The notes under the pieces are model-generated. The model saw only the letters and a list, made by a program, of their open reading frames with translations. It was not told where the DNA came from and did no database searches. Both the position numbers and the translations under genes were made by a program. From contig NZ_CP114039.1 in the NCBI RefSeq assembly GCF_026965535.1, positions 372,001-436,000 on the forward strand: a stretch of DNA of 64,000 bases, read 5' to 3'. The DNA is from Corallococcus sp. NCRR. Lineage in GTDB: Bacteria > Myxococcota > Myxococcia > Myxococcales > Myxococcaceae. Numbering within the stretch: position 1 is the stretch's first letter; the number at the start of each line of letters is the position of its first letter. Below are positions 27,034 through 35,936 of the stretch, piece by piece.

Positions 27034-27317
27034 GGGAGGGGGCTCGCGGGGGGACGCGTGAAGAATGCTCGCGCCGGAAAGTAGCAATGCCATCACAAAT
27101 CCGCAGCGCTCAGTGCATGCCCAGACGCGCGGTGCGACCCGAAAACGCGTCTGTTCAACGCACTTTCCGAGGTCTCAAGAGTCCCCATTATTCGCATTTG
27201 ATAAAGTTTGTCAGGCCAATCCCCGAAAGGCAGCATTCACTATGGGTGAAATATGGATTCCCTCCAGGCGGCGCACTCCCGCGCCCCTTTCCGGGATTCC
27301 CACCCGAGGAGCTCCTC

Positions 27318-28067
27318 GTGAAGATGCTTCGTTGGAGTGCGGCGGCGCTGGCGCTGTTCGTCGTGGGCTGCGGTCCCGTGGAGGAGCAGCCGCTGACGCC
27401 CGAGCCCGCTGCGCTGGAGACGCAGGAGGCGGAGCTGGCGACCCGGACCTGCACGAACAGCCTGGGCTGCCGGGAGGCGTGTACCTGCCAGGGCGGCTAC
27501 TGCGTTCCGGACGGGTTCGGTCCGCCGCCGCCCGCCGGTTACTGTGACCAGGCGCCCGTGCGCGCCTGCTCCACGGGCTCGGACTGCGCGTCCGGGTGCA
27601 ACTGCGTGGGCAACGTCTGCGTCAATGGCGGCTTCAGCCCGCCCGCCAACTGCCTGCTGGCGCCTCCGGATTCATACGAGAGCGACAACACGCACACCTC
27701 CGCGTCCTCGTACCTGGGCACGCCGCAGCTCGACCACTCCTTCCACCGCCAGAACGACGTGGACTGGGTGCTGGTCGCCACGCCCATCAACCAGGTGATG
27801 ACGGTGGAGACCTACAACCTGCGCAACGGCCCGTGGATGCGCATCGACATCTACGCGTACAACTACGCCACCCGCACGCTGGGCTCGCTCGTGGGCAGCA
27901 CGTCCAGCACCGTCTGCTCGCAGCTCACCCCGTCCTGCTTCGTCTACCGCGCGACGGCGAACGTCGTGGCGAATGGCGTCTACGCGGTGAAGATCACCGA
28001 CGCGCGCAACCGGCCGTCGGGCGACGACTACACGCCCACCGCGAAGTACGACCTGAAGATGTACTGA
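27318..28067 (+). CDS. Cys-rich lipoprotein with PPC-like C-terminal domain
   Basis: A 249-residue lipoprotein (LALFVVGCGPVEEQ lipobox). Residues about 45-110 contain two similar Cys-rich units, CTNSLGCREACTCQGGYCV and CSTGSDCASGCNCVGNVCV, each with five cysteines that could form disulfides. The C-terminal half (SYESDNTHTSASSYLGTPQL, DVDWVLVATPINQVMTVETY) resembles bacterial pre-peptidase C-terminal beta-sandwich domains. The GTG start at 27318 is preferred over ATG 27324 because GAGGAG lies six bases upstream. The role is unknown; it is presumably surface or periplasmic. The upstream gap (27034-27317) is relatively AT-rich and likely contains its promoter. Confidence 0.75.
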   Translation: MKMLRWSAAALALFVVGCGPVEEQPLTPEPAALETQEAELATRTCTNSLGCREACTCQGGYCVPDGFGPPPPAGYCDQAPVRACSTGSDCASGCNCVGNVCVNGGFSPPANCLLAPPDSYESDNTHTSASSYLGTPQLDHSFHRQNDVDWVLVATPINQVMTVETYNLRNGPWMRIDIYAYNYATRTLGSLVGSTSSTVCSQLTPSCFVYRATANVVANGVYAVKITDARNRPSGDDYTPTAKYDLKMY

Positions 28068-28079
28068 GCCCCAGCGCCT

Positions 28080-28667
28080 TCAGTCGCGGGGCGGCAGGTC
28101 GTCCGCCGTCCCGTCGATGACGCGCTTCGCGATGGCGAAGGAGAAGCCCGCGCGGGCGAGCGCCGCCAGGTCCTTCCTGCGGTTCTCCACGCGCGTGCTC
28201 GGGTCGCGCCGGAAGGGGCCCAGCCGCTTCTTGCGCGCCCAGATGCGGGCGGCGGCGTCTTCCGGCACGTCCTGGGTGGCCTCCGCCAGCTTCTCCTGCA
28301 CCAGCTCCGGCGCCACGCCCTTCATGCGCAGCTTCTGGGTGATGACGCGCGCGCTGCGGCCGGACGCGCGCAGCGAGTGCACGCGCGTCTCCGCGTAGGT
28401 CCGGTCGTTGATGAGGCCGTTGCGGATGAGCTTCTCCGCCAGCGTGTCCACCCAGCCCACGGCCTCCGCGCGGTCGGTGCCGTGGAACTTCACGGAGCGG
28501 TCCACCCGGCGCATCAGCACGCGCTTGAGCTGGCTCACCGTGGCCGCGTACCGCTTGAGGTAGTGCAGCGCCGCGTTCTCCAGGTAGCGCGGCGACACCT
28601 TCCGGGGCGGCTTCGGCTTGCGAGGCTCCCGGCGGCGCTCCGAGTCCCTGTCGGTGGGGTCATCCAT
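28080..28667 (-). CDS. recX: RecX-family regulatory protein
   Basis: A 195-residue RecX, which modulates RecA filament activity. The first ~25 residues are charged and disordered. Then come the typical three-helix repeats: NAALHYLKRYAATVSQLKRVL, LAEKLIRNGLINDRTYAETRV, SGRSARVITQKLRMKGVAPEL and DLAALARAGFSFAIAKRVID. The length is at the upper end of normal. recA is not adjacent in the window. It is convergent with the Cys-rich lipoprotein gene, 12 bases apart. Confidence 0.9.
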   Translation of the reverse strand: MDDPTDRDSERRREPRKPKPPRKVSPRYLENAALHYLKRYAATVSQLKRVLMRRVDRSVKFHGTDRAEAVGWVDTLAEKLIRNGLINDRTYAETRVHSLRASGRSARVITQKLRMKGVAPELVQEKLAEATQDVPEDAAARIWARKKRLGPFRRDPSTRVENRRKDLAALARAGFSFAIAKRVIDGTADDLPPRD

Positions 28668-28774
28668 GGCGGGACAGCTCTACCACCGGGGTCCGACGCT
28701 GGGGGACGCGTCCGCCGCCCCTCCGGGTGGGCCGCCCGGGGCCCGTCCGCCCGGCGGGCCTCCACGAAGGCCCG

Positions 28775-29680
28775 TCATGACGCCGCCTGCTCCCGCGCGT
28801 AGTGCGTGGGGGGCAGGCCGACGTGGCGGGTGAAGGCCACGCTGAAGGTGCTCGCGGAGCTGTAGCCGACCTGCTCCGCGACCTCGGCGACGGTGACCTC
28901 CTTCTTGCGCCGCAGCAGGTCCTTCGCCTGGGCCATGCGCCAGCCGAGCAGGTACTCCATCGGGGCCATGCCCACCGCGCGGCTGAAGCGCTCGAAGAAC
29001 GCGGAGCGGGACAGCGCGGCCTCCTTCGCCAGCTGCGCCACGGTCCATGCGTGGGTCGGGTGCTCGTGCATCCGGCGGATGGCCACGGACAGGCGCTCGT
29101 CGGAGAGGCCGCGCAGGAGGCCCGGCGACGCCTCGACGCCCGCCGTGGAGCGGAGCGCTTCGATGAGCAGCACCTCCATGAGGCGGGCGAGGATGACGTC
29201 GCGCGCGGGCCGCCGTTCACGCGATTCCTCCCGCAACAGCTCCACGAGGGTGGTGAGCCGCTGCTCGCCGCGGACGTGCACGAACTGCGGAAGGAGCGAC
29301 ACGAGCAGGCTCGCGTCCGGAGAGGCGAAGGTGCAGTACCCCACCATCAACCGGACATCGGGCGGGCCATGGTGGACGCCGTTCCGGATTTCACCATCGG
29401 GCAACACGATGCGCGGGGTCTCATGTCTTCCCTTCGGCGGCTCGATGCTCGTCGTCGTGAAGTTGAACGCCGCGGGAACCAGGACGAAGTCTCCCTTCTC
29501 GAGGATGACCGGCTCGCGCCCTTCGATGGCGAGGCGGCTGCTCCCCATGAGGACCGCGCAATAGAAGGGCCGCCCATTCTCCGCGCGCCGGACCCTCCAC
29601 TTGCCCGCGCCGCTGACGAACTTCGAGAACGGAGCGCCCGGCTGGAGCAGCGAGACCACTTCCGCGAGGGGATCGACCAT
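28775..29680 (-). CDS. AraC-family regulator with cupin sensor domain
   Basis: A 301-residue regulator. The N-terminal cupin_6-type domain (RRAENGRPFYCAVLMGSSRL, VILEKGDFVLVPAAFNF) is followed by a C-terminal double helix-turn-helix of the AraC type. Key segments are TVAQLAKEAALSRSAFFERF and TVAEVAEQVGYSSASTFSVAFTRHVGLPPTHY. It is divergent from an SDR gene, a pattern typical for AraC regulators that control a neighbouring reductase. Two GGACTC direct repeats 21 bases apart lie just before its start codon. Confidence 0.9.
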   Translation of the reverse strand: MVDPLAEVVSLLQPGAPFSKFVSGAGKWRVRRAENGRPFYCAVLMGSSRLAIEGREPVILEKGDFVLVPAAFNFTTTSIEPPKGRHETPRIVLPDGEIRNGVHHGPPDVRLMVGYCTFASPDASLLVSLLPQFVHVRGEQRLTTLVELLREESRERRPARDVILARLMEVLLIEALRSTAGVEASPGLLRGLSDERLSVAIRRMHEHPTHAWTVAQLAKEAALSRSAFFERFSRAVGMAPMEYLLGWRMAQAKDLLRRKKEVTVAEVAEQVGYSSASTFSVAFTRHVGLPPTHYAREQAAS

Positions 29681-29684
29681 GACC

Positions 29685-29715
29685 GGACTCCTGCGAATGA
29701 AATCTGGACTCCCTG
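29685..29715. promoter_or_regulatory. Candidate AraC operator: direct repeats 21 bp apart
   Basis: GGACTCCTG at 29685 and GGACTCCCTG at 29706 start exactly 21 bases apart, two helical turns, in the same orientation, as expected for AraC-family binding. They overlap the 5' leader of the AraC gene and lie about 65-95 bases upstream of the divergent SDR start. Confidence 0.5.
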
Positions 29716-29778
29716 TTGTAGCAGGTCCGGTTCCCGCTCCGTATATCCGTCACCGAAGCCACCCTGCCAGGAGACGCC

Positions 29779-30540
29779 ATGAAGACGATTCTGATCACCG
29801 GATGCTCGTCCGGATTCGGCCTCGACACCGCCCGCCACTTCCTCGAACACGGCTGGAAGGTCATCGCCACGATGCGCAAGCCCCGCGAGGACGTGCTGCC
29901 CCGCTCCGAGCACCTGCGCGTGCTCCCGCTGGATGTCACCGACCCGGCGAGCATCCGCAAGCTGGTGGAGGATGCCGGCCCCATCGACGTGCTGGTCAAC
30001 AACGCGGGCGTGGGCCTGATGGGCGTCTTCGAGGGCACGTCCATGGAGACGGTCCGCGGCACCTTCGAAACGAACCTGTTTGGAGCGATGACCGTGACCC
30101 AGGCGTTCCTGCCTCAATTCCGGCAGCAGAAGTCGGGGGTCATCGTGAACGTCTCGTCGGGGACGACGCTGAGGCCGCTCCCGCTGCTCTCCGTCTACAG
30201 CGCGAGCAAGGCGGCGCTCAACACGTTCACGGAGTCCCTCGCGCTGGAGCTCCAGCCCTTCGGCGTGCGGGTGGGCCTGGTGATTCCGGGTCGCTCGCCG
30301 GAGACACCCTTCGCCCAGAACGCCCAGTCCCGGGGGCAGGACCAGGGCGTCACCGTCCCCGAAGCCTACGCCGGCTTCGTGCGGAGCATCTTCGAGCAGA
30401 GGACGGCGCACGCCTCGGGACCGGTCACCCGGTCCGCGGACGTGGTGGAGGCCATCTGGCGCGTGGTGAACGACCCGTCCGCCCCGCTCCGCCTGCCCGC
30501 GGGTGCGGACGCCGTGGAGATGGCCAGGACACGCCCCTAG
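29779..30540 (+). CDS. SDR-family oxidoreductase
   Basis: A 253-residue classical short-chain dehydrogenase/reductase. The NAD(P)-binding motif is TGCSSGFGLDTARHF. NNAGVGLMGVFEG, the catalytic Ser region VNVSSGTTLRPLPL and YSASKAALNTFTE (Y-x-x-x-K) follow. The basic residues after strand 2 (MRKPRED) hint at NADP preference. A strong CAGGAGACGCC sequence precedes the ATG. It is divergent from the AraC regulator and probably its target. The substrate is unknown. Confidence 0.9.
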   Translation: MKTILITGCSSGFGLDTARHFLEHGWKVIATMRKPREDVLPRSEHLRVLPLDVTDPASIRKLVEDAGPIDVLVNNAGVGLMGVFEGTSMETVRGTFETNLFGAMTVTQAFLPQFRQQKSGVIVNVSSGTTLRPLPLLSVYSASKAALNTFTESLALELQPFGVRVGLVIPGRSPETPFAQNAQSRGQDQGVTVPEAYAGFVRSIFEQRTAHASGPVTRSADVVEAIWRVVNDPSAPLRLPAGADAVEMARTRP

Positions 30541-30624
30541 AATGGCGGCATGCGCGTCTCCTTTGTCGATCTGCCGCGCGGCCATTCGTCGTGCGGTCAG
30601 AACCCCGATATCAGGAGCCCCCCC

Positions 30625-31050
30625 ATGCGCTTCATGCTCATCCCCCGCCCCTCCACCCTCGAGCCCACGCACTCGGACGCACCCTTCGACGAGGCCGTCT
30701 TCATCGCGCAGATGAAGTTCAACGAGGAGATGCACAAGGCCGGCGTGCTCGTCGCCTCGGAAGGCCTCAGCCCTTCCCCGGGCGCGCACGTCGTCTTCAA
30801 GGACGGCAAGTCCACCGTGAAGGATGGCCCCTTCGCGGAGACCAAGGAGCTCATCGGCGGCTTCTACGTGCTGGAGGTGAAGTCGAAGGAGGAGGCCATC
30901 GAGTGGGCCCGCCGCTATCCGGGCGGCATGGGCAATGACGACGTGATGGAGGTCCGCCCCCTCACCGGCGCGGGAGACATCCCGCCGGAGCTGGTGAAGC
31001 TCATCGAGAAGGTGGCGCCCACCTGGAGCCAGACCTTCAAGTCGTCGTGA
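30625..31050 (+). CDS. YCII-related (DGPF-type) protein
   Basis: A 141-residue protein of the YCII-related family with the signature KDGPFAETKELIGGFYVLEV, characteristic of DGPF proteins. The typical strand MRFMLIPRP opens it, and WARRYPGGMGNDDVMEVRPL closes the fold. The ATG at 30625 has AGGAG at 30613. Members are often encoded near ECF sigma factors, but none is present here. It follows the SDR gene in the same orientation after 84 bases. Enzymatic activity is not established for the family. Confidence 0.88.
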   Translation: MRFMLIPRPSTLEPTHSDAPFDEAVFIAQMKFNEEMHKAGVLVASEGLSPSPGAHVVFKDGKSTVKDGPFAETKELIGGFYVLEVKSKEEAIEWARRYPGGMGNDDVMEVRPLTGAGDIPPELVKLIEKVAPTWSQTFKSS

Positions 31051-31074
31051 TGAACGGCGGCTAGAGTCCGGGCC

Positions 31075-31680
31075 ATGACCTCCGCCACGCCTTCACTGGT
31101 CTCGTCCGCTCCGTGGGCCCAACGTGCGCTGAGGCGCTTCGTTCCGGTGGTGGGGGTCCTCGGGCTGCTGTCGCTGGTCACCTACTACCGGATGCACCCG
31201 GACCTGCCGTTCATCCGGTCGGACGGCTACGGCTACCACCTCTACCTCACGGCCGCCTTCGTCCAGCACGACCTGTCCTTCCGCACCGAGGCCGCCGAGT
31301 GGGGCGCGGACCTGGACTACAACATGGGTCTCACGCGGGACGAGACCACCGGCCGCTACCTGAACCGCTTCCCTCCGGGTCAGGCCCTGTTGATGCTGCC
31401 CGCCTTCCTGGCCGCGCACTTCAGCGCGCCGCTGCTGGGGTTCCGCCAGGACGGCTTCTCGCTGCCCTACCACTTCGCGGCGGCGCTCAACGGACTGTGC
31501 GCGCTGCTCATCGGGCTGACGCTGCTGAAGAGGGCCCTGGAAGCGCTCTTCCCCGCCGGGGTGGTGCTGGCGCTGCTCGTCGCGTACGAGCTCTTCCTGA
31601 TGGTGCGCTACTGGCAGGACCGGCTGCCGGGAGACCGGACCACGTGGGCCCAGTACCGGAGCCTCTTCACGCTCCCGTAG
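31075..31680 (+). CDS. Short membrane protein resembling an internally deleted glycosyltransferase (GT39/ArnT-like)
   Basis: A 201-residue protein. Residues 20-160 look like the start of a polytopic GT-C glycosyltransferase: FIRSDGYGYHLYLTAAFVQH, GRYLNRFPPGQALLMLPAFL and a hydrophobic LNGLCALLIGLTLL helix. The end (LLVAYELFLMVRYWQDRLPG, TTWAQYRSLF) looks like the C-terminus of the same family. The normal ~300-residue middle is missing. The frame is intact, so an in-frame deletion is more likely than a frameshift. It may be non-functional or a repurposed small membrane protein. The family assignment is from memory of similar N-termini and is moderate. Confidence 0.55.
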   Translation: MTSATPSLVSSAPWAQRALRRFVPVVGVLGLLSLVTYYRMHPDLPFIRSDGYGYHLYLTAAFVQHDLSFRTEAAEWGADLDYNMGLTRDETTGRYLNRFPPGQALLMLPAFLAAHFSAPLLGFRQDGFSLPYHFAAALNGLCALLIGLTLLKRALEALFPAGVVLALLVAYELFLMVRYWQDRLPGDRTTWAQYRSLFTLP

Positions 31681-31762
31681 AGCGCCTCCCCGCCCGCCCT
31701 GCATGGGAGGAGGAGGCCCACCGGACCCTCCCCGTCCCACACACGTCTATACTGCGGCGCGC

Positions 31763-32929
31763 ATGTCCACCCTGCCCGCCCCCGCCCTCGAAGCGTCCTC
31801 GGCCCCGGCGTCCGTGCGCTTCCAGGGGCTGTGGCTCTTCTCGCCCCGGGCGGACCTGAGCATCCTCGTGCTGCCCACGCTGGTGATGCTCTTCTCCGTG
31901 TGGCTCGCGAGCCTCACCGGCGAGGACTCGCAGGGGTTCGCCCAGAGCATTGGCCGGTGGACGTCGCAGTACGTCTTCTTCAACGGCACGCACGTCATCC
32001 TCACCTTCCTGCTGGTGGGCACGCGGCGCGAGTTGCTGCACACCACGCCCAACCAATCCCGGCTGCTTGTGGGCGGAGGGGCGGCGGTGTTCGTGCTCAC
32101 CACCGGGCTGCTCTGGTACGGAGACGCGCACGCGCCGCTCCTCGCGCTGCTGCTGGGCGGGAGCATCCACGTCCTCGCCGCGCACCACACGCTGTCGCAG
32201 GTGAAGGGGCTGTGGGCGCTGCACGGCCTGAGGGCCCGCGCCGCGGGCGCCCCGCCCCTCTCCGAAGCCGAGCGCACGCTCCAGCGCCAGTTCGTCCCCA
32301 TCGCGCTGACGCTGATGATGATCCGCTCGCTGGCCCTGCCCCTCACCAGCGCCCTGGGCTCGCGGCCGATGATCAACATCGGGCAGGCGGAAGGCGGCTC
32401 GCTGCCATACGGCCTCACCTGGGTGCTGCTCGCGGTCTGGGGCGTCTTCGCCGTGAAGCTGCTGCTCGCGCTGCGCGGACCTCCGGGACAGAGCGGGCCC
32501 CGGTGCGTGTACGTCCTGGCGCACGTGGCGGTGGTGGCGGTGTACCTCGTGTGGCCGCGGTGGGGCACCATCCTGACCGCGGGCATCCACGGCCTGGAGT
32601 ACTTCTTCCTCACCGGCCGCATGCTCCAGCCCACGCCCGCGGAGACCACGACCCGCCTGCGCGGCCCACGCGTGTGGGCGGCGATGCTGGCCGTGATGGC
32701 CCCCAGCATCCTGGTGGGCGTGGCCAACAGCCCCTTCGTCACCCTGGTGGACGGCGTCACGCAGGGCGCGGCCACGGCCTTCTTCCTGAGCCAGCAGCCG
32801 CTGTGGTCGCTGGGGCTCATGGCCACCAACGGGGTGGTGCTGGCGCACTACTTCGCGGACGCGTTCCTCTACCGCTTCCGCATCCCCCGCGTGCGCGAGG
32901 TGACGCTCCCCCGCCTGGGCCTGGGCTGA
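31763..32929 (+). CDS. Polytopic membrane protein of unknown function
   Basis: A 388-residue protein with about nine or ten predicted membrane helices (for example LSILVLPTLVMLFSVWLASL, VFVLTTGLLWYGDAHAPLLA, VWAAMLAVMAPSILVGVAN). Histidines inside or next to the helices recur: NGTHVILTF, GGSIHVLAAHHTLSQ, GIHGLEYFFL and VLAHYFADAFLYRF. Such His-rich intramembrane positions can bind metal or haem, as in fatty-acid desaturase-like proteins, but no full motif set was recognised. The ATG at 31763 is the only sensible start. It follows the short glycosyltransferase-like gene and precedes the zinc-ribbon SDR gene on the same strand. Confidence 0.7.
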   Translation: MSTLPAPALEASSAPASVRFQGLWLFSPRADLSILVLPTLVMLFSVWLASLTGEDSQGFAQSIGRWTSQYVFFNGTHVILTFLLVGTRRELLHTTPNQSRLLVGGGAAVFVLTTGLLWYGDAHAPLLALLLGGSIHVLAAHHTLSQVKGLWALHGLRARAAGAPPLSEAERTLQRQFVPIALTLMMIRSLALPLTSALGSRPMINIGQAEGGSLPYGLTWVLLAVWGVFAVKLLLALRGPPGQSGPRCVYVLAHVAVVAVYLVWPRWGTILTAGIHGLEYFFLTGRMLQPTPAETTTRLRGPRVWAAMLAVMAPSILVGVANSPFVTLVDGVTQGAATAFFLSQQPLWSLGLMATNGVVLAHYFADAFLYRFRIPRVREVTLPRLGLG

Positions 32930-33006
32930 AGCCTCCCCGCCCGCCCTCCAGGCATCGCCCAAGCCGCGCCTTTCCCCCAGCCGCCCGGGAGGGTAAGCAC
33001 CAGGGC

Positions 33007-34584
33007 GTGAAGAACCCGGCCGTCGAAAACCTCCCGCCCCCGTCCGACACCGACACGGCTCCGCCGCCCGACGTCTCCGTGGAGGACGTGCGCCGCGCCA
33101 CGGCGCTCCTGAGCACGCTCGCCGAGCACCGCGTGCTCCTGCACCACCTGCCCCCGGAGGACCACCACGCGCTGATGGCCGCCGCGGGCCGGCTCATCCA
33201 CCCCGACAAGGCCACGAAGTCGCGGATGGTGAACGCGCTCCGCAAGGAGAAGAAGGACGTGCTGCGCGCCAACGACCGCGCGGTGCGCTCCAGCACGGAG
33301 ATCCGCGTGCTGCGCAAGGCGCCGGTGCTCTCCCTGCCCGCGCTGCCCCCGCCGCCTCCGGAGGCCACGCCGGAGCGCCTGCTGGAGGTGCCGCGCAAGT
33401 GCTACGTGTGCAAGGTGGAGTTCCGCAAGGTCCACTTCTTCTACGACGCCATGTGCATCCCGTGCGGGGACCTGAACTACGCCCGGCGCACGCAGCGCGC
33501 GGACCTCACCGGCCAGGTGGCGCTCATCACCGGCGCGCGGGTGAAGATTGGCTTCCAGGCGTCGCTGATGCTGCTGCGCTCGGGGGCCACGGTCATCGCC
33601 ACCACGCGCTTCCCCCAGGACGCGGTGCACCGCTACGCGCGCGAGCCGGACTTCGCGGACTGGGCCCACCGGCTCCACGTGCACGGGCTGGACCTGCGTC
33701 ACGCTCCCAGCGTGGAGCTGTTCGCGCGCCACATCGAACAGACGCACGAGCGGCTGGACATCCTCATCAACAACGCCGCGCAGACCGTGCGCCGTCCGCC
33801 GGGCTTCTACCAGCACCTGTTGGACGGAGAGCTGCGCGGCGTGGACCCACGGCTGCGCCCGCTGCTCGCGGGGCATGAGGCCTGCGTCGCCGCGCTCCGG
33901 CCCGCGCTGGGCCCCGGTGACATGGGGAACACGTCACTGCCCGTGGCGACCTGGCGCAGCAGCGACCCGGCGCTGGGCATCCACTCCTCCGCCGCGCTGT
34001 CGCTGCTCCCCTACGCCATGGAGCAGGAGGGCGACACGCAAGCCCTCTTCCCGGAAGGCAGGCTGGACGCGGACCTCCAGCAGGTGGACCTGCGCGCCAC
34101 GAACTCCTGGCGCCTCAAGCTGTCGGAGGTGCGCACCGCGGAGATGCTGGAGGTGCACCTGGTGAACGCGGTGGCGCCCTTCATCCTGTGCGGCAAGCTG
34201 AAGCCGCTGATGCTCAAGGACCGCTCGAAGCCGGGCCACATCGTCAACGTGTCCGCCATGGAGGGCAGCTTCAGCCGCTGGACGAAGACGGACCGGCACC
34301 CGCACACCAACATGGCCAAGGCCGCGCTGAACATGATGACGCTCACCTCCGCACCGGACTACGCGCGGGACAACATCTTCATGAACGCGGCGGACACCGG
34401 CTGGGTGACGGACGAAGACCCCGCGCAGCACGCCGAGCGCAAGGTGCAGGAGCTGGACTTCCAGCCCCCGCTGGACATCGTGGACGGGGCCGCGCGCGTG
34501 GTGGACCCCATCATCACCGCCGTGAACACCGGCGAATACGTCTGGGGCAACTTCTTCAAGGACTACCGCCCCACGGACTGGTGA
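33007..34584 (+). CDS. SDR-fold protein with N-terminal zinc ribbon and altered active site
   Basis: A 525-residue protein. Residues 1-125 are helical, with a Pro-rich linker. A four-Cys zinc ribbon follows at C132-x2-C135 and C150-x2-C153 (KCYVCKVEFRK, MCIPCGDLNY). A Rossmann SDR domain then begins VALITGARVKIGFQASLMLL, with NNAAQ and VNVSAMEGSFSRW. The usual catalytic Y-x-x-x-K is T434-N-M-A-K438, so the Tyr is missing. The GTG at 33007 is preceded by GGAGG at 32989-32993. A long insertion (about 310-400) separates the halves of the SDR fold. The function is unknown; it may bind nucleotide without classical reductase chemistry. Confidence 0.75.
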   Translation: MKNPAVENLPPPSDTDTAPPPDVSVEDVRRATALLSTLAEHRVLLHHLPPEDHHALMAAAGRLIHPDKATKSRMVNALRKEKKDVLRANDRAVRSSTEIRVLRKAPVLSLPALPPPPPEATPERLLEVPRKCYVCKVEFRKVHFFYDAMCIPCGDLNYARRTQRADLTGQVALITGARVKIGFQASLMLLRSGATVIATTRFPQDAVHRYAREPDFADWAHRLHVHGLDLRHAPSVELFARHIEQTHERLDILINNAAQTVRRPPGFYQHLLDGELRGVDPRLRPLLAGHEACVAALRPALGPGDMGNTSLPVATWRSSDPALGIHSSAALSLLPYAMEQEGDTQALFPEGRLDADLQQVDLRATNSWRLKLSEVRTAEMLEVHLVNAVAPFILCGKLKPLMLKDRSKPGHIVNVSAMEGSFSRWTKTDRHPHTNMAKAALNMMTLTSAPDYARDNIFMNAADTGWVTDEDPAQHAERKVQELDFQPPLDIVDGAARVVDPIITAVNTGEYVWGNFFKDYRPTDW

Positions 34585-34597
34585 GCCTCCGAGCCTT

Positions 34598-35770
34598 TCA
34601 GCGCAGCGCGCCCCAGTTGTAGGTCGCGTTGCTCCCGCCGGTCAGCACGCGCCAGTACGTGCTGTAATACCCATACGTGTCCTTGATGGCCTTGTAGTTG
34701 CTGGACACGTTCCAGTCGTTGGGGCTCGTCGTGCCCAGGTTGTAGACGAGCGAGTCGCCCCAGATGGAGTAGAGGGCCCACGGGCGCGCGTCCAACTCGG
34801 ACACCGTGCCGTAGCGGCTGTCACCCCAGCGCACCGGCAGCTTGTCCGTCTCCGCCAGCATGCGCGGTTTGTTGTAGCCCCCGAGCCCCGTGTAGAACTG
34901 CGCCGGGAAGTAGGGATTGCCGTGGTAGATGTCCACGCCCACCACGTCCACGCGGTCGTTGCCCGGGTAGTAGTTCCACGGGTCCCCGCCGTAGGTGCCG
35001 TCCCACTCGTACGGCGACCAGACGAAGATGAGGTTCTTCAGACCGCGCGTCTTCACCAGGTAGTCGTGCGTGATGTTCCAGAGCTGCTTGTACTGGGCCG
35101 GGTCCTGGTTCGCCCACCAGAACGGTGACGCGCTCCCCTTCTTGTTCATCTCGTGGAAGGGGCGGTACAGCACCGGCACGCCCTGCTGCTGGAGGTACGC
35201 GAGCTTGTCCGCCGCGAAGGACAAGTCCCTCAGCAGCGCCTGGTACTCCGCCGTGTTGGCCTGCCAGTTGATGACCCGGCCGAACCAGTTGGAGTCCATC
35301 CACGACTGCCGGAAGTTGTTCGGCCAGCTCTTCACCGGCGCGCCCGGATAGGACATGTGGAAGCTGAACCCCACGATGCCCTCGCCGTAGATGAAGCGGT
35401 CGCGCGCGAAGCCCACCGCGTAGTCCACGTAGGCTTCCGCGTAGGTGTCGCGGTAGTTGCCCGGCCCGAAGTCGAACTCCACGAAGCCCGGGCGGCGGCC
35501 GGAGAGGTCCCCCACCTTCACCCAGTACTCGCCCGCGTAGGCCTCCTTCTGGGCCTCGCAGTGCTGGCCCATGATGGTCTGCTTCGTCCCGCCGTTGCGG
35601 CTGTTGTTCTCCAGGTCCGTCAGCAGGTTGTAGACCTTCTGCGCCTGCGCCGAGGGGCCCGGCGTGCTCAGCGTCCGGGACACCTGGGCGCTCGCGCTGC
35701 CCGCGACCAGGCACAACACCAGCGCCGCCAGCAGGTGAAAGAGGGATGGCTTCGGGGGGATGTGCATCAC
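34598..35770 (-). CDS. Secreted GH26 endo-beta-mannanase
   Basis: A 390-residue enzyme with a Sec signal peptide (LLAALVLCLVAGSASAQ). The glycoside hydrolase family 26 barrel shows the acid/base Glu in LYRPFHEMNKKGS and the nucleophile Glu in PRMLAETDKLPVRWG, with FVWSPYEWDG and VDVVGVDIYHG between. GH26 enzymes mainly cut beta-1,4-mannan, with some beta-1,3/1,4-glucanases. The start is GTG 35770, seven bases after GGAGG; ATG 35767 is equally possible. It is divergent from ileS. A second GH26 gene occurs at 47.6 kb. Confidence 0.92.
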   Translation of the reverse strand: MMHIPPKPSLFHLLAALVLCLVAGSASAQVSRTLSTPGPSAQAQKVYNLLTDLENNSRNGGTKQTIMGQHCEAQKEAYAGEYWVKVGDLSGRRPGFVEFDFGPGNYRDTYAEAYVDYAVGFARDRFIYGEGIVGFSFHMSYPGAPVKSWPNNFRQSWMDSNWFGRVINWQANTAEYQALLRDLSFAADKLAYLQQQGVPVLYRPFHEMNKKGSASPFWWANQDPAQYKQLWNITHDYLVKTRGLKNLIFVWSPYEWDGTYGGDPWNYYPGNDRVDVVGVDIYHGNPYFPAQFYTGLGGYNKPRMLAETDKLPVRWGDSRYGTVSELDARPWALYSIWGDSLVYNLGTTSPNDWNVSSNYKAIKDTYGYYSTYWRVLTGGSNATYNWGALR

Positions 35771-35936
35771 GCGGGGACCTCCAGTGGCTGTCCGGGGAGC
35801 GGCCAGGGTGCCACCGCCCGCGCATGAATTGCACGGATTTCAGCTTAGGCAAATCTGTCCACCGGCGTGCGGGCGGGTTCGCAAGGCCCTGGATTCACTG
35901 CCAAAGGGCCGGGCCGGTGGTATCAAGCACGCCACC

